Source of the DNA: Shimia sp047124445
GTDB lineage: Bacteria > Pseudomonadota > Alphaproteobacteria > Rhodobacterales > Rhodobacteraceae
DNA length: 64,000 nucleotides
NCBI RefSeq assembly: GCF_047124445.1
Contig: NZ_CP138921.1
Location: 62,001 to 126,000, forward strand
Direction of reading: 5' to 3'
Part shown: positions 34,040 to 42,759 of the stretch, one piece after another
Layout of the letters: every line of letters starts with the position of its first letter
Numbering within the stretch: position 1 is the stretch's first letter
Program-made: the position numbers and the translations under genes
The notes under the pieces: model-generated
Database searches by the model: none
What the model saw: only the letters and a program-made list of their open reading frames with translations
Told to the model about the DNA's origin: nothing

Positions 34040-35100
34040 CGGGATTGTTTGCTGTTTGGGGGGCTGCCGTTGGCGCACATGAGGCGCTGGCTGAAGAGTT
34101 TAATGTGCTCAATTGGACCGACTACTTCGAGGCCGCGGTTATCGCTGAGTTTGAAGATCAGTTTGGTGCAGAGGTGGTTGTCGACACGTACCTTGAGGCG
34201 GAAGAGGCTGAAGGCATTCTCTTGGGTCGGGCGACTGGATATGACGTTGTTGTGGTGCCAACAGAAAGTTTGGAACGCATGACGCATGACCGGGCGCTTG
34301 CTGCTATTGCAAAAACGTCCATCTCAGACCTGGAAAACTTGGAACAAGGTCTTTGGCCAATGATCGAAGGCGTTATGCCAGAGGCGTCGCAATACGCTGT
34401 GCCTTACGTATGGGGGACCACCGGTCTGGCCTTTGATATTGAGGCGGTAACAGCGCGAATTGAGGGCGCCCCTTTGGATAGCTGGGCGCTCATTTTCGAT
34501 CCGCAACACGCTGCACGGCTGTCGGATTGTGGTATTTCCATTGCCGACAGCAGCGAAGAGGTTGTCGCGATTGTGTTGAGTTATCTTGGGCGTGATCCGG
34601 CGTCCCGATCTGAGGCAGACTTGGATGCGGCCTTTGCAGTGTTGGAAAGGGTTTCGCCCTTTGTGCGTTTCTTTGACACGCAACAGTATGATGCGCTGGT
34701 AGATGGTGAGGCTTGTGTGGCACTGGCATGGAGCTCAGAAGCCTTCGGGCCAATTATTGACGAGGGCATGCAAAATTTTCGTTACGTTGTGCCGAAAGAA
34801 GGCAGCAACCTGTGGGCGGATGTGTTTGTTTTTCCAGTAGATGGTCCGAATCCGCAGGCCGCGATGAAGTTTGTGCAGCACATGGCCACGAAGGGTTCTG
34901 CAGTTGCCAATGCACAATGGGTTTTCGGTGCGGTTAGAGATGCAAGTTTGCGCGCCTTGGTTGATGAGCCCGCCTACGAGCACCCCGCTTTGCAGCTGAA
35001 TGACGACCTGTTGCAGCGACTCTTTGTTGTGCGAACCCGCCAGGGGGATGAGAAGCGCGCCTTGGAGCGCCGGTGGCGCCGTATGGTGTTGGGGCTGTAA
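34030..35100 (+). CDS. PotD/PotF-like periplasmic binding protein coupled to the hybrid kinase
   Basis: 356 aa. Signal peptide 'MRLAGLFAVWGAAVG' with cleavage near 'ALAEE', then a polyamine-type solute-binding fold beginning 'FNVLNWTDYFEAAVIAEFE' and containing 'YAVPYVWGTTGLAFD', the hallmark PotD/PotF segment. GGAAGGA lies before ATG. Unlike ordinary ABC-type binding proteins there is no permease or ATPase beside it: it begins inside the kinase gene and is followed by a convergent GntR gene. This points to a sensory role, delivering a polyamine-like ligand to the kinase. It could still serve the PotABCD-like importer 1.8 kb away. Confidence 0.85.
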   Translation: MRLAGLFAVWGAAVGAHEALAEEFNVLNWTDYFEAAVIAEFEDQFGAEVVVDTYLEAEEAEGILLGRATGYDVVVVPTESLERMTHDRALAAIAKTSISDLENLEQGLWPMIEGVMPEASQYAVPYVWGTTGLAFDIEAVTARIEGAPLDSWALIFDPQHAARLSDCGISIADSSEEVVAIVLSYLGRDPASRSEADLDAAFAVLERVSPFVRFFDTQQYDALVDGEACVALAWSSEAFGPIIDEGMQNFRYVVPKEGSNLWADVFVFPVDGPNPQAAMKFVQHMATKGSAVANAQWVFGAVRDASLRALVDEPAYEHPALQLNDDLLQRLFVVRTRQGDEKRALERRWRRMVLGL

Positions 35101-35129
35101 GTGTTTTCTCGGTTACGCTGCAAGTGGGC

Positions 35130-35804
35130 TTAGAGCACAGCACTGTCGTTCAATTCCGCGCGTAGGGCGCGAATTCGGGCGCGTTGACCGGCCGAAATGT
35201 GGGCGCGCATAGCGTTCTCGGCCGCGTCGCCATCCCGCGCGCTCAGCGCGTCAAGGATCGCAGCGTGCTCCGCAATCGCGCTCTCGAAACGTTCTTCGTC
35301 GGCCAATGTTGTGCGCCCCAGGATCAGCATAGCCTTCTGTAAGGCGAGCATTGATTTGATCAGGAAACGGTTTTTTGCGGCTTCCAAAAGGGCGCGGTGG
35401 AATTGACGATTGAGGCGAGAGGCTTCAGTGCCTTTGCCCGCTTTGGCGATCTCTTCGCAAATCGCGGCCAACTCAGTGATTTCCACATCGGAGGCCATGC
35501 GCGCAGCCATGCGCGCGGCGGTACATTCCAGCACGCTGCGCATCTCATAAAGCTCCATGACTTCTGAATAGTCCAGTTTTCGGACGGTGGCCCCAACGCG
35601 CGGCAGGTGGGTGACCAGTCCGTCGGCTTCAAGCTGGCGAATGGCTTCCCGGACAGGGGTGCGGCTGACCCCAAAGCGGGTGGCCAGATCGGTTTCCCGA
35701 AGGCGGTCTCCGGGTGACAGGCGTCCTTCGCGGATTTCCATAAGCAATGCGCCATAGGCGGCGTTGCCTTGTAGGTTCTCGCCGGATGTGAGGTCGTCGC
35801 TCAT
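35130..35804 (-). CDS. GntR-family (FCD/FadR-type) transcriptional regulator
   Basis: 224 aa. Winged helix-turn-helix at about 15-85 ('LSPGDRLRETDLATRFGVSR', 'TPVREAIRQLEADGL') and a helical FCD ligand-binding domain from about 90 ('ELYEMRSVLECTAARMAA'), with the metal/acid-binding His of 'LNRQFHRAL' and 'EHAAILDAL'. Such regulators respond to organic acids. Divergent from the AbrB-type membrane protein, with a TGTATACA palindrome in between, so it most likely represses that gene and itself. Confidence 0.9.
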   Translation of the reverse strand: MSDDLTSGENLQGNAAYGALLMEIREGRLSPGDRLRETDLATRFGVSRTPVREAIRQLEADGLVTHLPRVGATVRKLDYSEVMELYEMRSVLECTAARMAARMASDVEITELAAICEEIAKAGKGTEASRLNRQFHRALLEAAKNRFLIKSMLALQKAMLILGRTTLADEERFESAIAEHAAILDALSARDGDAAENAMRAHISAGQRARIRALRAELNDSAVL

Positions 35805-35830
35805 GGGGCTATCTCGTGGTGACTTGAATT

Positions 35831-35850
35831 ATTGTATCCCTGTGTATACA
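35831..35850. promoter_or_regulatory. Candidate GntR (FCD) operator
   Basis: ATTGTATCCCTGTGTATACA: a perfect 8-bp palindrome TGTATACA at 35843-35850 with a second TTGTAT half-site at 35832-35837, giving TTGTAT...ATACAA. FCD-type GntR proteins commonly bind TNGTATACNA-like sites. Located 27 bp before the GntR start and about 38 bp before the divergent gene. Confidence 0.55.
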
Positions 35851-35887
35851 AAAGGATGCAATCAGTCAATCAAGATTGGAATCACCC

Positions 35888-36925
35888 GTGACCACGCTGC
35901 GACTTCGGGCCACCACCTTTGCGGTGGCGGCATTTGGGGCCTTTGTTTTCTGGATGCTAGCTTTGCCCTTGCCGTTCCTGTTTGGGCCAATGGCAGCCTG
36001 TCTTATTGCGGCGCTGGGTGGAGCCCAGTTTGCAGGCTTTGGTCAGATCACGGCGGGCGCGCGCACCATCCTTGGTGTTGCCGTTGGTACCTCGATTACG
36101 CCCGAGGTGGCTGCACAGTTGCCAAGCATGGCCGGATCGATTGCTTTGATGCCGCTCTATATTTTTCTGATCGCGCTGATCGGTGTGCCGTTCTTTCACA
36201 AGATCTGTAAGTTTGATCCGGTGACATCCTACTACGCGGCGATGCCCGGGGGATTGCAGGATATGATCCTGTTTGGGGAGGAAGCGGGGGGTAATGCACG
36301 CGTGTTGTCACTGATCCATGCGACGCGAGTGTTGGTGATCGTGACCGTGGCGCCGATCATGTTGATCTCTGTCTATGGTGTGAGCTTGTCCAATCCGATT
36401 GGGCAGCCTGCTTCTGAACTGCCGCTGCATGAAATGGCGGTCATGGTTGTGGCGGCTTTGGTTGGCTGGAAGGGGGGCGAAAGGATCGGGTTGTTTGGTG
36501 CGTCCATTCTGGGGCCGATGATTGTCTCTGCCGCTTTGACCATGGGTGGCGTGCTCCACTCACGTCCGCCGCAAGAAGCAATTTGGACGGCGCAGTTTTT
36601 CATCGGTGTGGTGATCGGCGTGTATTATGTTGGTGTCACCCTGCGGGAGTTGCGCAGTGTGGTGCTGTCCGGCTTGGCTTTTATGGTGGTTTTGGCGGTG
36701 TTGGCAGCTTGTTTTGCGGAAATCGTCACGCTGTTGGGCCTTGCGCCGGCAATGGAAGCGTTCCTGGCCTTTGCGCCGGGGGGGCAGGCTGAGATGACAG
36801 TGCTGGCCATTGTCGTTGGGGCGGACCTGGGATTCGTTATCGCCCATCACCTGACACGGATTGTATTGGTGATTTTAGGCGCGCCCATTGCGGCGCGCCT
36901 GTTGAAACCAAAGGCTTCGGGTTAG
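35888..36925 (+). CDS. AbrB-duplication family membrane protein (putative transporter)
   Basis: About 345 aa, nearly all hydrophobic helices in two homologous halves ('LPFLFGPMAACLIAALGG' and 'GLFGASILGPMIVSAAL'), the Gneg_AbrB_dup family often mislabelled as AbrB/ammonia monooxygenase regulators. Proposed to be transporters; no transport activity can be read here. GTG 35888 was chosen; a TTG at 35876 would add four residues and neither has a strong ribosome site. Divergent from GntR; the stop overlaps the convergent permease stop by 4 nt. Confidence 0.8.
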   Translation: MTTLRLRATTFAVAAFGAFVFWMLALPLPFLFGPMAACLIAALGGAQFAGFGQITAGARTILGVAVGTSITPEVAAQLPSMAGSIALMPLYIFLIALIGVPFFHKICKFDPVTSYYAAMPGGLQDMILFGEEAGGNARVLSLIHATRVLVIVTVAPIMLISVYGVSLSNPIGQPASELPLHEMAVMVVAALVGWKGGERIGLFGASILGPMIVSAALTMGGVLHSRPPQEAIWTAQFFIGVVIGVYYVGVTLRELRSVVLSGLAFMVVLAVLAACFAEIVTLLGLAPAMEAFLAFAPGGQAEMTVLAIVVGADLGFVIAHHLTRIVLVILGAPIAARLLKPKASG

Positions 36926-37773
36926 TTTTTCTTTTGAAAGGCGATCATGATCAACGCCAGTAAGGACGAACCCAGCATCAAGAGCAGGCTGACCGCATTC
37001 AAGAGAGGCGTTGAGCCTTCTTTAAGGCGGTCAAACATGGCGATGGTCAGGGGCGCATCGGACCCAACGAGCATCAAAGTTGTGTTGAAGTTCTCAAAGC
37101 TCATCAGGAAGGCCACCACAAAGGCACCAATCAACGCAGGCGCCAGATAGGGCAGGGTGATGGTGCGGATCGCTGTGAGGCGGCCAGCGCCAAGGTTGAG
37201 CGCGGCTTCTTCCAACGTGCGGTCAAACTTCTGAAGGCGCGCACCAATCACCAGCGTGGCGATGGTTGTGATGAAGGAGAACTGCCCCAGGATCACCAGC
37301 CAAAGACCGGGGCGCAGCGCTTCTACATCCCATTGGAACCCATCCCAGAGGCCATTGGCCAGACGACTGGAGGCCACCAGAATAGAGATGCCCAAAACGA
37401 TGCCCGGGATCACCAGCGGCAACAGCATGAAGACATAGAGCAAGCCCTGACCGCGGAATTTGTAGCGGTTGAACAGGAAGGCGTTGGAGAGACCAACAAC
37501 CATCGACAGTGCAGAGACACAGAAGGCCACAAACACCGAGGTGCCAATGGCGCGCAGGATGCTGCGTTCGTGGAACACACCGATCATCGGGCGTTCGGAA
37601 CCAAAGAACCAGTTCCACGTAAAGCCCTCCCAAGGCAGAGACGGAAACTGACTGTCGTTGAAGGCAAAGCCCGCGACAACGATCAGAGGCAATGCAAGGA
37701 AGATGAAGAACAGCACCACATAGGCCGCATAGGCCGTGGTGAGCAGGCGGGATTGAGGGATTGAGGGGATCAT
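36922..37773 (-). CDS. ABC transporter permease, PotC-like
   Basis: 283 aa, six predicted TM helices, with the ABC permease EAA loop 'EEAALNLGAGRLTAIRTITL'. Class of the spermidine/putrescine PotC permeases. AAGGAG precedes ATG 37773. It follows the second permease by 12 nt and is last in the leftward operon: binding protein, ATPase, PotB-like, PotC-like. Confidence 0.9.
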   Translation of the reverse strand: MIPSIPQSRLLTTAYAAYVVLFFIFLALPLIVVAGFAFNDSQFPSLPWEGFTWNWFFGSERPMIGVFHERSILRAIGTSVFVAFCVSALSMVVGLSNAFLFNRYKFRGQGLLYVFMLLPLVIPGIVLGISILVASSRLANGLWDGFQWDVEALRPGLWLVILGQFSFITTIATLVIGARLQKFDRTLEEAALNLGAGRLTAIRTITLPYLAPALIGAFVVAFLMSFENFNTTLMLVGSDAPLTIAMFDRLKEGSTPLLNAVSLLLMLGSSLLALIMIAFQKKN

Positions 37774-37785
37774 CGTGTCTGCTCC

Positions 37786-38643
37786 TTATCCCATGGTCTT
37801 TTCAAGCGACTGACCGGTCAGGCGCAGCATGCCCCAGACAATCACTGAAGAGAGGATCAACAGCAGGAAGCCGAAAGCGGCGCCAAGCTCCCAGTTAAAG
37901 CGTACGATGAACTGCGAATAGATCAACTCGGTGAACCAGAGGCTTTCTTTGCCGCCCAGCATTGTGGGTGTGAGGTAGTTGCCCAGACACAGCATGAAGA
38001 CCACGATCGAGCCGGAAACGATGCCGGGCATGGCGTGTGGGATAATGATCTCACGCAGCACGCTGAGCCCGTTGCCGCCAAGGTCGTAGCCCGCTTCGAC
38101 AACTTCGTCTGGCAGGCTTTCCAGAGTGGTGACCAAGGGCACGACCATGAAGAGCATCGACGTATAAACGAGCCCAACCATGATGGCGGCGTCGTTGTAG
38201 AGCATTTCCACTGGTCCGCTCGCAAGGCCTACGGACTGCAATAGGTTGGAGATGATACCGGTTTCACGCAACAGGATCATCCAACCAAAGGTGCGCACGA
38301 GCTCGGAGACCCAAAACGGCACAAGGCAGAGCAGGAACAACGCTGATTGGGTGCGGCCCTTGGCCATTTTGGCGATGTAGTACGCGACCGGAAAGCCGAT
38401 CAGCAAAGTCAAAATGGTTGCGAAGATCGACATCACGGCGGTGCGCAAAAACGTCACCAGATAAAGCGGTTCCTGGAAGAACGTCAGATAGTTGGCGAAG
38501 CTCAGGTCATACTGACCGACGCCTACACGTTCTCGCATCGAAACCAGAAACAGGTCGATGTGCGGGATGAAGATGAGGAGCACCAGCCACAGCAGTAGCG
38601 GGGTGAGTAGGAGGATTAATCCAAGTTTGGCTTCGCGGTGCAT
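37786..38643 (-). CDS. ABC transporter permease, PotB-like
   Basis: 285 aa from ATG 38643, which overlaps the ATPase stop by one base (TGATG); an upstream in-frame start would extend into the ATPase gene. Six TM helices, EAA loop 'VEAGYDLGGNGLSVLREIII', and 'GLASGPVEMLYNDAAIMVGL' typical of PotB-type permeases. Forms the channel with the PotC-like protein. Confidence 0.9.
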   Translation of the reverse strand: MHREAKLGLILLLTPLLLWLVLLIFIPHIDLFLVSMRERVGVGQYDLSFANYLTFFQEPLYLVTFLRTAVMSIFATILTLLIGFPVAYYIAKMAKGRTQSALFLLCLVPFWVSELVRTFGWMILLRETGIISNLLQSVGLASGPVEMLYNDAAIMVGLVYTSMLFMVVPLVTTLESLPDEVVEAGYDLGGNGLSVLREIIIPHAMPGIVSGSIVVFMLCLGNYLTPTMLGGKESLWFTELIYSQFIVRFNWELGAAFGFLLLILSSVIVWGMLRLTGQSLEKTMG

Positions 38644-39743
38644 CAGGCGGCTCCTGCGGCAAAGCAATTGGCCTGATCACTGGCCCAGCCAATATGGATT
38701 GGCGCGCCTTTGGAAAGGTTTGCAAATTCACCGGATTGCGGCAAGTTGACCGCAACCTCTTCGTGCCCGGCCGTGTCGCGGACCATGACGCGGGAGGCGG
38801 CGCCATTGAACAGGATCGAGGTCACTGTGCCGGAAATCTGGTTGTCGAAGTTGGCGAGGTCATCTGCGTTGTGGGCAATGCGGATTGCTTCCGGACGGAC
38901 AAATGCGTCAATGGTGTCGCCTTCGGACAGGGTGCGACCGTGGGTGGCACCGCGCAGGGTGAGGCCGGAGGTGGTTTGCACAAGGGCGTTGCCGCCGTCT
39001 TGTTTCACAACCTTGCCCGACCAGCGGTTGCTGTCGCCTACAAAGCCCGCCACAAAAGCGGTGTCCGGGCGGTAGTACAGGTCTTGCGCGCTGCCAACCT
39101 GCTCAAAACGGCCGGCGTTCATCACGGCGATGTTGTCAGACATCACCAGCGCCTCGGACTGGTCATGGGTGATGTAGACAAAGGTGGTGTCAAACGCGGC
39201 TTGAAGGTTTTTGAGTTCCACCTTCATGTGTTCGCGCAGCTTGAGATCCAGTGCGCCGAGAGGCTCGTCGAGCAACAGCACGTCGGGTTCCAGCACCATG
39301 CAGCGGGCAATGGCCACACGCTGTTTTTGACCGCCAGAGAGTTCGTCGACTCGGCGATGGCCGATACCGGGCAGGCCGATGCGCTCTAGCGCCTCGTCGA
39401 CTTTGAAGCCGATGTCTTTCTTGTGCATGCCCGCGCGGCGCAAGCCGTAGCCGATGTTGTCGGCGATGTTCATCATCGGGAACAGGGCGAGGTGTTGGAA
39501 CACCATGTTCACGTGGCGCTTGTTAGGCGGCACGTTCAGAACCGAGTTGCCTTTGATCTCAATGTCACCGCTGGTCGGTTCCAGAAAACCGGCGATCATA
39601 CGCATGATCGTGGTTTTGCCGCAGCCGGATGGTCCAAGGATCGAGAAGAAGGACCCCGCTGGCACGGAGAAGGACACGTTGTCCACCGCCTTGCTGTCGC
39701 CAAATTGCTTGGTGAGGTTGGTGCACTGCAGATCAGGCGTCAT
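38643..39743 (-). CDS. ABC transporter ATPase, PotA-like
   Basis: 366 aa from ATG 39743 (AGGA upstream; the preceding in-frame start lies in the leader). Walker A 'GPSGCGKTT', signature 'LSGGQKQRVAIARCM', Walker B 'VLLLDEPLGALD', switch His in 'ITHDQSEAL', and a C-terminal TOBE regulatory domain from about 280. Energises import of a polyamine-like cation by the two adjacent permeases. Separated from the binding-protein gene by a hairpin that probably lowers its expression relative to that gene. Confidence 0.92.
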   Translation of the reverse strand: MTPDLQCTNLTKQFGDSKAVDNVSFSVPAGSFFSILGPSGCGKTTIMRMIAGFLEPTSGDIEIKGNSVLNVPPNKRHVNMVFQHLALFPMMNIADNIGYGLRRAGMHKKDIGFKVDEALERIGLPGIGHRRVDELSGGQKQRVAIARCMVLEPDVLLLDEPLGALDLKLREHMKVELKNLQAAFDTTFVYITHDQSEALVMSDNIAVMNAGRFEQVGSAQDLYYRPDTAFVAGFVGDSNRWSGKVVKQDGGNALVQTTSGLTLRGATHGRTLSEGDTIDAFVRPEAIRIAHNADDLANFDNQISGTVTSILFNGAASRVMVRDTAGHEEVAVNLPQSGEFANLSKGAPIHIGWASDQANCFAAGAA

Positions 39744-39770
39744 TGGGGGAGGTCCTTTAAAGTCGTCAAA

Positions 39771-39797
39771 AGCGTGCGCCCGGTTTGGGCACACGCT
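39771..39797 (-). terminator. Intra-operon hairpin (partial terminator/attenuator)
   Basis: Arms 39771-39781 and 39787-39797 pair over 11 bp with one G-T wobble, loop of 5 nt; on the minus strand the stem is followed by TTTT. It lies between the abundant binding-protein gene and the ATPase gene, the usual place for attenuation that keeps the binding protein in excess. Confidence 0.65.
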
Positions 39798-39822
39798 GTT
39801 TTTGTTTCAAAAATAGTAGGGC

Positions 39823-40893
39823 TTACTTGGCCGCTTTAACGCGATCCAGAACGCCACCTTCGATGGCTTCCAGGCCTGCTGGCACTGGTGGATACCATTT
39901 GATGTTGTCGATGGCTTCGGCTGGAAAGGACGCTTGATAGCGGGCTTTCAGATCGTCTGCTGCGAAGGCGTCTGCGCCTTTGGAGGCGGTGAAGTTGCCT
40001 GCGGCTGCGGTGATCATTGCGGCCACTTCAGGCTGCATCACAAAGTTGATCCAGGCGTAAGCTGCGTCGTCTGCTTTGCCTTTGGCAGGCAGCACGAAGG
40101 TGTCAACCCAGCCCAGAGCGCCGGATGCCGGTGCTACAAAGGTGATGTCGGCGTTGTCGGCGTTCAGCTTCCATCCGCCGGTGTCCCACGCCATAGACGC
40201 CACAACTTCACCGGAACGCATCAGGCCCATCAGCTCGTCGCCACCACCCCAGTAGGTTTTCACGCCTGCTTTACATTCGATCAGCTTGGCTTCGACTTGC
40301 TTCATGATGTCTTCATAAGCAGCTGCGTCGCCGTAGGCTGCGAACGGGTCCAGACCCATGGAATAGGCAAAGCCGATCAGGGTTGGGCGCTTTAGACGGT
40401 AGGACACTTTGCCTGCGACGTCAGAGGCGCAAAGGTCGGTGTAGTCCTGAACCATGGAGGCTTTGGCCGTGTCGACCACCAGGCCGGAGGTGCCCCAAAC
40501 GTGCGGTACGCCGTAGACGTCGCCACCTACGGTGGTGTTGCCCTTGGTGGCGTCCAGCATGGATGGAATAAAGAGGGAGGCGTCAATCTTGGACAGATCG
40601 ATTGGCTTGTAGATGCCGAACTCTTCCTGAGGGCCTGCGATACGGTCTTGGCTTGGCTGTGCCAGATCAAAACCACCGCCACCAGTGGCGCGCAGTTTCG
40701 CGATCATCTCTTCGTTGTTGGACTTGGTCACTTCAACGGTGTGGCCGGTTTCGGCTTCAAATTTGGCAACAACTTCTTCTGGTGCGTAGCCGCCCCAGGT
40801 CAAAAGACGCAGAGTGTCTGCGGACGCGGCACCGGCGCCAAGAGTGGCGGCTACGGCGATGGTCGCGGACAGCTTAAATGATTGATTTTTCAT
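39823..40893 (-). CDS. PotD-like periplasmic polyamine-type binding protein
   Basis: 356 aa from ATG 40893 (GGGGGA 8 nt upstream; an upstream ATG has no ribosome site). Signal peptide with cleavage after 'LGAGAASA'. Mature start 'DTLRLLTWGGYAPEEVVAKF' and 'YGVPHVWGTSGLVVDTAKAS' identify the PotD/PotF group. First gene of the importer operon, transcribed leftward from the divergent region shared with the P450 gene. The exact ligand (spermidine, putrescine or another amine) cannot be told. Confidence 0.9.
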   Translation of the reverse strand: MKNQSFKLSATIAVAATLGAGAASADTLRLLTWGGYAPEEVVAKFEAETGHTVEVTKSNNEEMIAKLRATGGGGFDLAQPSQDRIAGPQEEFGIYKPIDLSKIDASLFIPSMLDATKGNTTVGGDVYGVPHVWGTSGLVVDTAKASMVQDYTDLCASDVAGKVSYRLKRPTLIGFAYSMGLDPFAAYGDAAAYEDIMKQVEAKLIECKAGVKTYWGGGDELMGLMRSGEVVASMAWDTGGWKLNADNADITFVAPASGALGWVDTFVLPAKGKADDAAYAWINFVMQPEVAAMITAAAGNFTASKGADAFAADDLKARYQASFPAEAIDNIKWYPPVPAGLEAIEGGVLDRVKAAK

Positions 40894-40971
40894 GGAACAT
40901 ATCCCCCTGGGATTTTTCTTTTGGTGTTTGGTGCCGCTACCATGGGGGGAATGTATCATTTGGTCAAATAT

Positions 40972-40991
40972 TTTCGTCACGCGTTACGAAA
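40972..40991. promoter_or_regulatory. Near-perfect 20-bp palindrome in the potD-like/P450 divergent region
   Basis: TTTCGTCACGCGTTACGAAA matches its reverse complement at 18 of 20 positions (only positions 7 and 14 differ). It lies 79 bp upstream of the binding-protein gene and about 180 bp before the P450 start. Strong candidate binding site of a dimeric regulator, which is not identified. Confidence 0.55.
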
Positions 40992-41169
40992 GTTTCAGAT
41001 TTCACACTTTTGGGTTGTGAGTTCATCGACTTGCCGATGAAAGACCGGGCTCCGAGTGTCGGTGTATGCGTGGCTTGGGTGCGACTTTTGTCTATTTTTG
41101 TGGTGGGTTTGGTCATTTACTTTGGTTTCGGTGGAAGTATTGTCCAGTTTCGAATTGCGCGAGGAAGAA

Positions 41170-42411
41170 ATGTCAGTCAACCCAGCCACCAAGTTTGCCT
41201 TGGATCCCCATAGTGCGGCTTTCGCCGCAGACCCATATGCCGTGTATGCCGCTATGCGGGCGATGGATACGCCTTACTATTGGGAAGAGGCGGATACGTG
41301 GATGTTGACCAAGATGGCGGATGTTGAGGCCGTGGCGCTCAACAAAACCATGTTGCGCAACAACGAAGCCTTTATCAGTGAAGCGGATCGCAAGGCGCAG
41401 CAGCGCGCGATCAACTTTCACGACATGCCTTTCCACGAGCGCTACGTGCAGGTGAACTTGTTGGAAAGCGAGGGAGCGACACACGACCGCTTGCGCAAAG
41501 TGGTTTTTCGGGAATTTACGCCGGCGATGATTGCGCGTCAGCGGGAGGCCATTCAGGCCTTTGTTGATGGCTTGCTTGATGACCTGTCCGAACAAGACGA
41601 GATTGATTTTGTCAGTGATTTTGCCGCGCATGTGCCAGGTCATATTATTGGGCGGGTACTGGGTGTCCCGGACGAGGATGCGCCAAAATTGCGGCATTGG
41701 TCCGAGGAGGTTGTCCGCTACTTTGACCCGGGGCGTGGCGACGCGGACAAGGCGCGTGCGGAACTTGCGACAAAGGAGTTCTACGAGTACCTTCTGGACC
41801 TGTTGGCCGACCGTGAAGCCGCGCCGCAGGACGACTTGCTCAGTCGTCTTATCGCACACCGCGATGCCGGGCAATTGAGCCAGGACGAGCTCATCTCTAC
41901 GGCCATGTTGATCCTTATGGCGGGGCACGGGTCTACCATTGATGTTCTGGGTAGCGGCATGCACGCATTGTTGCGTTATCCAGGCCAACATCAAAGGCTT
42001 CGGGATGATGCATCGTTGATGAAAACCGCGGTGCAAGAGATGTTTCGGTTTGAATCACCACTGCCGTATTTTCATCGCTTTGCCACTGAAGAGACCGAGG
42101 TTGGCGGTAAGATGTTCCCGGCCGGAACACGTTTTGGGTTGCTGTATGGTGCGGCCAATCGCGATCCTGCACGGTTTGAGAACCCGGATGTGTTTGACGT
42201 TGGCAGGACGCCGAACCGGCATATGGCCTTTGGCGGCGGCGGTCATTTTTGTCTCGGCAACCACCTCGCGCGTTTGGACATGGATGTGATTTTCTCAACG
42301 ATCAACGCGCGGTTCTCCGACATTGTGTTGACGCAAACAGATGTGGCGTACAAACACGGCCTTTCTGTGCGTGGACCACAAGCGCTGCGCATTGGGTGGA
42401 AACGAGCGTAA
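41170..42411 (+). CDS. Cytochrome P450 (bacterial class I)
   Basis: 413 aa from ATG 41170, preceded by GAGGAAG; an upstream in-frame ATG would add a spurious hydrophobic leader. Soluble P450 with the I-helix 'AGHGST' (251-256, the proton-relay Thr present), ExxR at 290-293 ('EMFR') and heme Cys361 in 'FGGGGHFCLGNHLAR'. The next gene is a 2Fe-2S ferredoxin 15 nt downstream, its likely electron donor, so this is a three-component class I system; the ferredoxin reductase must be elsewhere. CYP family and substrate cannot be assigned. Confidence 0.93.
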   Translation: MSVNPATKFALDPHSAAFAADPYAVYAAMRAMDTPYYWEEADTWMLTKMADVEAVALNKTMLRNNEAFISEADRKAQQRAINFHDMPFHERYVQVNLLESEGATHDRLRKVVFREFTPAMIARQREAIQAFVDGLLDDLSEQDEIDFVSDFAAHVPGHIIGRVLGVPDEDAPKLRHWSEEVVRYFDPGRGDADKARAELATKEFYEYLLDLLADREAAPQDDLLSRLIAHRDAGQLSQDELISTAMLILMAGHGSTIDVLGSGMHALLRYPGQHQRLRDDASLMKTAVQEMFRFESPLPYFHRFATEETEVGGKMFPAGTRFGLLYGAANRDPARFENPDVFDVGRTPNRHMAFGGGGHFCLGNHLARLDMDVIFSTINARFSDIVLTQTDVAYKHGLSVRGPQALRIGWKRA

Positions 42412-42426
42412 GAACAGGACAAGATT

Positions 42427-42747
42427 ATGATTAAAATGACTTTTGTGCAGGCTGATGGCGCGCGGGTTGAGGCAGAGGCGGCGCTTGGCACTTCGCTGAT
42501 GCAAGCGGCCGTAAATGCCGGTGTTGACGCGATCGCCGCAGAATGCGGCGGCGCCTGTGCGTGTGGGACATGTCATTGCGTGCTGCCTCAAGAGTGGTTC
42601 GAGCGCGTGGCTGCGCCGGAATCGGATGAAGTTGACATGTTGGAGTTTGTGATTGATCCGCAACCCACCAGCCGTTTGAGCTGTCAGGTTTTGGTCACAG
42701 AAGAGATGCACGGCATGGAGATCAACGTGCCGGATACGCAGGTGTGA
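42427..42747 (+). CDS. 2Fe-2S ferredoxin (putidaredoxin type)
   Basis: 106 aa. Cluster ligands follow the adrenodoxin/putidaredoxin spacing: Cys40, Cys46, Cys49 in 'ECGGACACGTCHC' and Cys86 in 'SRLSCQVLV'. Such ferredoxins pass electrons from a FAD reductase to a P450. Directly downstream of the P450 gene and before the AraC gene, so the three probably share a transcript. Confidence 0.93.
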   Translation: MIKMTFVQADGARVEAEAALGTSLMQAAVNAGVDAIAAECGGACACGTCHCVLPQEWFERVAAPESDEVDMLEFVIDPQPTSRLSCQVLVTEEMHGMEINVPDTQV

Positions 42748-42759
42748 GGGCATGCAGCC

